Source: an uncultured Erysipelotrichaceae bacterium | Lineage (GTDB): Bacteria > Bacillota_I > Bacilli_A > Erysipelotrichales > Erysipelotrichaceae | Direction of reading: 5' to 3' | Assembly (NCBI GenBank): GCA_944325685.1 | Contig: CALVBC010000007.1 | Coordinates: 1 to 60,850 of the forward strand | Length of the DNA: 60,850 nucleotides | Shown here: in pieces, positions 56,844 through 60,850 of the stretch | How positions within the stretch are numbered: the stretch's first letter is position 1 | Layout: each line of letters starts with the position of its first letter | Notes under the pieces: generated by a model | The model's input: only the letters and a program-made list of their open reading frames with translations | Told to the model about the DNA's origin: nothing | Databases searched by the model: none | Program-made: the position numbers and the translations under genes

Positions 56844-57884
56844 CTAGTCTAATCTTTTGAACGCTTCTAAGAAGCGGGCATCATTTGTATATAGATCTCT
56901 TATATCATCGATCCCATACTTGAGCATCGCTACTCTTTCAAGACCGATACCAAACGCAAAACCGGTATAACGTTCAGGATCGATACCAGCCATCTTCAAG
57001 ACATTAGGATGGACCATCCCACTACCTAAGATCTCGATCCAACCTGTACCTTTACATACTGGACACCCTTTGCCATGGCACATGTGACATGACATATCGA
57101 CTTCGACTGATGGTTCGGTGAATGGGAAGTACGATGGCCTAAAGCGGATCTTATGACCTTCACCGAATAAGGAGTCGATCATAAATTGTAAGGTCCCCTT
57201 TAGATCACCTAAGGTGATCCCTTCAGCTACGACTAACCCTTCAGCCTGCATGAATTGATGAGAATGGGTCGCATCATCGTTGTCTCTTCGATACACCTTA
57301 CCAGGGCAGATCAATTTGATCGGTAGATCATGGGCTTCTTTTTCTAAGACGCGCATCTGGATCGCTGTCGTATGGGTCCTCAGTAAGGTCTTTTCATCGA
57401 TATATAGGGAATCCTGCATATCACGTGCTGGGTGACCCTCAGGGATATTAGCTCTTTCAAAGTTGTAATAATCGAGTTCGACCTCTGGTCCTTCCGCTAC
57501 TTTATAGCCAAGACCGACAAAGCAATCTTCGATCGCTTCTTGGACCAAAGTCAAAGGATGCAATGTCCCAAGCTTTGGTGTATAGGCATCTAAGGTGATG
57601 TCGATCTTCTCTGCTTCAAGACGCTTGGTGTCTTCGATCTTCTTGAGTTCATCCTTTTTAGCTTCTAAGGCTTTGGTGATCTCATCTTTGACGATATTGA
57701 CCTCCTTACCAAAAGCCGCTTTTTCCTCTTTTGGGATCGAACGCATCACTTCCATAAGACCACTTACCTTGCCCTTTTTCGATAGATAAGCGATCCGCAA
57801 TTCTTCGATGTCTTTGAGGTCTTTTGCCTCATCGATCTTCTTTAGTGCTTCTTCCTTTAAGCCTATGACCTCTTTTAAGTCCAT
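56844..57884 (-). CDS. pheS: Phenylalanyl-tRNA synthetase alpha subunit
   Basis: PheS of 346 residues. An N-terminal coiled coil (about 1-90) precedes the class II core: [35 protein letters not shown], the cysteine-rich segment [20 protein letters not shown], and [16 protein letters not shown] at 57884 has AAGGAGGATATT upstream. A T-box leader precedes it. Confidence 0.97.
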   Translation of the reverse strand: MDLKEVIGLKEEALKKIDEAKDLKDIEELRIAYLSKKGKVSGLMEVMRSIPKEEKAAFGKEVNIVKDEITKALEAKKDELKKIEDTKRLEAEKIDITLDAYTPKLGTLHPLTLVQEAIEDCFVGLGYKVAEGPEVELDYYNFERANIPEGHPARDMQDSLYIDEKTLLRTHTTAIQMRVLEKEAHDLPIKLICPGKVYRRDNDDATHSHQFMQAEGLVVAEGITLGDLKGTLQFMIDSLFGEGHKIRFRPSYFPFTEPSVEVDMSCHMCHGKGCPVCKGTGWIEILGSGMVHPNVLKMAGIDPERYTGFAFGIGLERVAMLKYGIDDIRDLYTNDARFLEAFKRLD

Positions 57885-57889
57885 AATAT

Positions 57890-58103
57890 CCTCCTTAAAA
57901 AAATAAAAACTGTGTCTTAGAAACGATCGAAACCGCGGTACCATTCTAATTCACAGTTAATGTGCTCTCTTTAGCTATAACGGGCTTACCCGTAGATAAC
58001 TTCAAGAAGTGAATTCGAGAAATTAAGTCTAGGTCTATTGCAGCTATTAAGACCCTCTCTTTAGACATCCTTCCTGTACTAGTCTTCTTTACTTCGCTTA
58101 TAC
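57890..58103 (-). promoter_or_regulatory. Phe-responsive T-box riboswitch of pheST
   Basis: Minus strand. The T-box sequence GAATGGTACCGCGG is at 57946-57933. The terminator pairs AACTGTG and TTAGAA with TTTCTAA and CACAGT, leaving the T-box in its loop, followed by T5 (to about 57903). In Stem I, AAGAAG pairs with CTTCTT, and the 3' loop CGAATTCA contains specifier TTC (58013-58011), a Phe codon. This matches the downstream gene. Confidence 0.93.
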
Positions 58104-58109
58104 CTCATA

Positions 58110-58137
58110 ATTATATAGAAATAAACATTAAATACAA
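58110..58137 (-). promoter_or_regulatory. Promoter of the pheST T-box leader
   Basis: On the minus strand, TTGTAT (58137-58132), a 16-nt spacer and TATAAT (58115-58110). Confidence 0.75.
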
Positions 58138-58197
58138 GCTTTTCCCTATACAAATCGATGCCTTAGATAGTAAAATAGTTGCATAAGGAGGCATATT

Positions 58198-58791
58198 ATG
58201 AAACTATCCCAACTGATCAAAGTCTACCAAGAAAAGACCGGTTTTAATAAAGCGACGATCGCTAAGACCTTCGGTGTATCGAAAGCGACTGTCGGTCGTT
58301 GGTTGAGCGGTGATATCGAAAGGGTCCAAGAAGAGACATCAGAACGCATGAGTAAGATCTTGGGCGTCAATGTATCAAAGCTCTTAAATGAAGAGATCCC
58401 TGTCTTTAAAAAACCGATCTTAGGGATGGCTAAGGCTGGCTATGATCTTCTACTTCAAGATGATTGGCTAGGGGAAGAAGCTTTGACCTATGATGATTAT
58501 TCCAAAGGTGACTTCTTTTTAAAGGTCATCGGTGATTCGATGATCGGTGAAGGCATCAAAGATGGCGCCTTGGTCTATGTCAAAAAGACTGATAATGTGC
58601 CCAGTGGCAAGATCGCTGTCGTCCAGATCGGTGATGAAGTGACGATCAAGAAGATCATCTACCAAAAGGAGACGATGATCTTAGAAGCCGCTAATCCAAG
58701 TGTCGCCAATCGTTATTTCACCAAGCGTGAGATCAAAGAACTACCGGTCAAGGTCATCGGTCAGGTCATCTATGCCAAGGTCGTCTTTTGA
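58198..58791 (+). CDS. XRE-type HTH regulator with LexA-like S24 autoprotease domain
   Basis: A 197-residue repressor. Residues about 3-60 form an XRE-type helix-turn-helix (NKATIAKTFGVSKATVGRWL). An S24 domain follows: cleavage-type A80-G81 (GMAKAGYD), S114 (VIGDSMIGEGI) and K151 (EVTIKK). The 37-residue Ser-Lys distance equals that of E. coli LexA (119/156). The usual Bacillota LexA has a winged helix, so this is a non-canonical SOS-type repressor. AAGGAGG precedes ATG. It overlaps the SRAP gene by 1 nt. Confidence 0.88.
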   Translation: MKLSQLIKVYQEKTGFNKATIAKTFGVSKATVGRWLSGDIERVQEETSERMSKILGVNVSKLLNEEIPVFKKPILGMAKAGYDLLLQDDWLGEEALTYDDYSKGDFFLKVIGDSMIGEGIKDGALVYVKKTDNVPSGKIAVVQIGDEVTIKKIIYQKETMILEAANPSVANRYFTKREIKELPVKVIGQVIYAKVVF

Positions 58792-59297
58792 TGTGTGGAC
58801 GCTATTTCCTAAAACTTCCTGATACAGCTTTTGGCGAAAAGATCAAAAGAAAGACAAATGAATATTCCCTCTTCTATAAAGAAGGTGAGATCTTTCCCTT
58901 CGATGATGTCCTAGTCTTTATAAGGGATAAAGATCAGATCGATATCAGATCGATGAAATGGGGACTTAAAGAGAAACATCGCATCAACGCTCGCAAAGAA
59001 ACGCTTATAAATACCGACATCTATAAAGGCATGCGACCATGTGTCATCATCGCTAGTGGCTTTTATGAATGGCATCTTAAAAAGAAATACTTCATAAATA
59101 CCGATAGTGAGATCATATACCTCGCCGCCATCTACAACGATGAAGGATTACTCATCATCACGGAAGATAGCTATAAAGACATGTGTGATATCCATGATCG
59201 GATCCCGATCATCTTCAATAATAAAGAGATGCTTGAATATCTATTTCAAGGTGATCTAAAACACATGATGAAAGATATCCAAATAAAAGAGGTGTAG
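58791..59297 (+). CDS. SRAP domain protein (HMCES/YedK family)
   Basis: A 168-residue SRAP protein that, in the family, forms a covalent thiazolidine crosslink with abasic sites in single-stranded DNA through Cys2. The key residues are present: C2 (MCGRYF), N66 (RINARKE), E93 (SGFYEWH) and H135 (DIHDRIP). ATG at 58791 puts Cys at position 2 as required; it overlaps the TGA of the LexA-like gene. It is shorter than typical 200-230-residue members. Confidence 0.92.
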   Translation: MCGRYFLKLPDTAFGEKIKRKTNEYSLFYKEGEIFPFDDVLVFIRDKDQIDIRSMKWGLKEKHRINARKETLINTDIYKGMRPCVIIASGFYEWHLKKKYFINTDSEIIYLAAIYNDEGLLIITEDSYKDMCDIHDRIPIIFNNKEMLEYLFQGDLKHMMKDIQIKEV

Positions 59298-59354
59298 ACC
59301 TCAATCACCCCAACACATGTGGGTGCCTTGTTTGAGTTCTACACCTCTTATTTT
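59287..59354. terminator. Shared nested hairpin terminator of converging genes
   Basis: Three nested stems: AAGAGGTGTAGA with TCTACACCTCTT (59287-59298 and 59338-59349), CTCAA with TTGAG, and CACCC with GGGTG. T residues follow on the plus strand. It holds the SRAP stop and about 12 C-terminal codons of the deacetylase. Confidence 0.8.
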
Positions 59355-60581
59355 TGCAAGTTCAGTAACATTTACCAATTGATAACCTTCATCGATCAGA
59401 TATTCGATCGCTTTTTCATCGACACAGGCTTCAATGGTCGTCGGATGGATGTCATGCATGAGGATGACCGCATTTTCAAAGGTCTCATTTTTGATGACAT
59501 CGGTGATCGCTTTTGGATCACGACTCTTCCAGTCTTCAGTATCGATATCCCATAAGATCGCTGGCAGTGGTACAGCTTCATCGACAGCGCTGTTATACGC
59601 TCCCTCTGGTGGTCGATATAGATGCATATCGTAATTCAGCTCTTCTTTGAACCAAGACGCGATATCCATGACTTCACTTTTTGCCACTTCTGAAGATACC
59701 CTCTTTAAGTTTGGATGCGATACCGTATGTGAACCATACTCCATACCCTTAGATATACCATCTGCTAAGATGATCTTCGTATTCGGTCCTAGGTTTCTAC
59801 CCACACAGAAGAATGTAGCTTGAGCATCTAGTCGATATAATTCTTCTAAGAGCTTTGATGTACACTCTTCATTAAGACTTGGTCCATCATCAAATGTAAG
59901 GGCAACAGCTGGTCTTTTGTCGCTGATATAGACCGGTTTAACATATTCTTCAGTCTGACCGATATCCATACCAAGCTCAGCCCCGATCACTTCGATCGGG
60001 ATCTTGACATCGATATCATACTCATCAAAGTGGCAGACGAAGCTCTCACCATCTAATGTATAGCTATAACGGTCAGAGGTGATCGTTGGATAATAGGTGT
60101 CCTCTAAAAAACCAACAGTATAGGCATAGTCAAGCTCAGCTTTCTTCATCGTATAGCGTAAGTAATCTGATATGATCATCTGTCCTTTTTCGCTTATATT
60201 GTCACCGAGTTTTGGATCATTGCCGTTTTTGTCGACGATAAATGATGTATCATCATCATAGCGATAGATCGTATATTCACCTAAAGTCTCAACTTCATAA
60301 TCGAAGATCGTCTTTTCTTCAACTCCACGACATAAGTTACGGGCTACTTCTTTTCCTTTTCTTGTGCCTTTAGGATAATAGGCTAAACAAGTATTGGTCA
60401 TATAGCGATCAGCATCGCTATTGACGCTTTCTTCACCCATGAAAACGAGGTTTTTATAGAAGAATGATATACCGATCACCGCTGTCGCAACGATGATCAA
60501 GATCAGGGCTAATACTGAAAAGATCTTGAAACTAGTCCTTACTTTACGTTTTTTTCTTGTCTTTACTGTCTTTTTTGTCAT
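59301..60581 (-). CDS. Polysaccharide deacetylase (NodB domain), membrane anchored
   Basis: A 426-residue protein. A very basic start (TKKTVKTRKKRKVR) and one helix (IFSVLALILIIVATAVIGISF) anchor it. An extracytoplasmic domain (about 50-220) follows, then a C-terminal NodB deacetylase: VALTFDDGPS, SHTVSHPNL, RPPEGAYN, and LMHDIHP. It probably removes N-acetyl groups from peptidoglycan. It has no Shine-Dalgarno; a TAGAAT lies 19 nt before ATG. Confidence 0.9.
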   Translation of the reverse strand: MTKKTVKTRKKRKVRTSFKIFSVLALILIIVATAVIGISFFYKNLVFMGEESVNSDADRYMTNTCLAYYPKGTRKGKEVARNLCRGVEEKTIFDYEVETLGEYTIYRYDDDTSFIVDKNGNDPKLGDNISEKGQMIISDYLRYTMKKAELDYAYTVGFLEDTYYPTITSDRYSYTLDGESFVCHFDEYDIDVKIPIEVIGAELGMDIGQTEEYVKPVYISDKRPAVALTFDDGPSLNEECTSKLLEELYRLDAQATFFCVGRNLGPNTKIILADGISKGMEYGSHTVSHPNLKRVSSEVAKSEVMDIASWFKEELNYDMHLYRPPEGAYNSAVDEAVPLPAILWDIDTEDWKSRDPKAITDVIKNETFENAVILMHDIHPTTIEACVDEKAIEYLIDEGYQLVNVTELAKIRGVELKQGTHMCWGD

Positions 60582-60624
60582 AAAATATCAACCGCTAAAT
60601 ATTCTAACATAATGAAAGTTATAT

Positions 60625-60652
60625 TTGCATTAGAATTGATTTATGGTAATAT
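60625..60652 (+). promoter_or_regulatory. Promoter of tRNA-Arg
   Basis: TTGCAT, a 16-nt spacer and TAATAT, placing the start about 6 nt before the tRNA. Confidence 0.55.
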
Positions 60653-60664
60653 TTACTAGCACTT

Positions 60665-60739
60665 GCCCTCTTAGTTAAATGGATATAACAAGCCCCTCCT
60701 AAGGGCTAGTTGAGGGTTCGATTCCCCCAGAGGGTGCCA
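60665..60739 (+). tRNA. tRNA-Arg (anticodon CCT)
   Basis: Acceptor GCCCTCT/AGAGGGT (G1-U72 wobble), discriminator G, encoded CCA. The anticodon loop is CTCCTAA between AGCCC and GGGCT. It reads AGG. Confidence 0.92.
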
Positions 60740-60752
60740 TTTAAAGCAGTAC

Positions 60753-60782
60753 ACCGAAGACGATATGGTCTTCGGTTTTTCT
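60753..60782 (+). terminator. Terminator of tRNA-Arg
   Basis: Perfect 9-bp stem ACCGAAGAC/GTCTTCGGT, loop GATATG, followed by a T run. Confidence 0.88.
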
Positions 60783-60835
60783 TTTATAAGCACTTAACGG
60801 TCAGCAGCTGATCAACAAGGAGATAGTACTATAGT

Positions 60836-60850
60836 TAGAATTTTCCTATG
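60836..60850 (+). promoter_or_regulatory. Possible leaderless start at the window edge
   Basis: TAGAAT (60836-60841) is followed after 6 nt (TTTCCT) by ATG at 60848-60850, the last bases of the window. The geometry equals that of the leaderless genes described above. Whether an ORF follows cannot be seen. Confidence 0.35.

Overview
The window looks like a chromosomal segment of a low-GC, walled member of Bacillota close to the Erysipelotrichia/Mollicutes branch. Gene content and order are Bacillota-like: yybS-gdpP-rplI-dnaB, rpsF-ssb-rpsR, htrA-rlmH, two T-box leaders, GatCAB and no visible GlnRS. TGA is used as a stop. Peptidoglycan-related genes (alr, a LysM/M23 hydrolase, a polysaccharide deacetylase) argue against a true wall-less mollicute. 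The GatA active-site segment GDSVRKPA resembles mollicute GatA as I remember it. The lineage is an inference.

Layout. 1-1356: complete IS3-family element whose left end is base 1. 1.5-4.7 kb: rlmD (with a stranded C-terminal remnant), a cytidylate-kinase-like gene and an ATP-grasp gene. 4.8-10.5 kb: ligA-gatC-gatA-gatB and an unknown membrane-anchored protein. 10.5-13.4 kb: GntR-regulated ABC exporter. 13.4-17 kb: cvfD-pgi, a PAP2-like gene with a NifU-like gene, and an AI-2E-family permease. 17-21.2 kb: carbohydrate ABC importer. 21.3-26.1 kb: pgcA-trmR-acidic protein, ptsH, alr. 26.2-26.9 kb: seven tRNA genes. 27-32.4 kb: FucI-like protein, tRNA-Ser, gdhA, and a T-box-controlled amino-acid ABC importer. 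32.4-37.9 kb: glycosyltransferase, pantothenate uptake and CoA genes, rarA. 37.9-48.3 kb: a nine-gene run from yybS to a second AI-2E-family permease. 48.3-57.9 kb: rpsF-ssb-rpsR, a peptidase/chromate-transporter operon, and pheST behind a Phe T-box. 58.2-60.6 kb: LexA-like regulator with an SRAP gene, and a polysaccharide deacetylase. 60.66 kb: tRNA-Arg.

How the genes work together. GatCAB and the two tRNA-Gln genes (both with a U1-A72 pair) form an indirect Gln-tRNA route. PanT, CoaBC and CoaX form a pantothenate-to-CoA unit. HPr, Pgi, PgcA, GlpK and the sugar importer cover carbon entry. The XRE-S24 protein has the Ser/Lys spacing and Ala-Gly site of LexA and is coupled to SRAP, suggesting a small DNA-damage unit.

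Two genome-scale signals stand out. First, at least nine genes have a -10 hexamer ending only 6-9 nt before the start codon and no Shine-Dalgarno, as expected for leaderless mRNAs; a tenth case sits at the last base of the window. Second, GATC is several-fold more frequent than base composition predicts, largely because codons preceding Ile ATC end in G. No CRISPR array, prophage or rRNA gene was seen.
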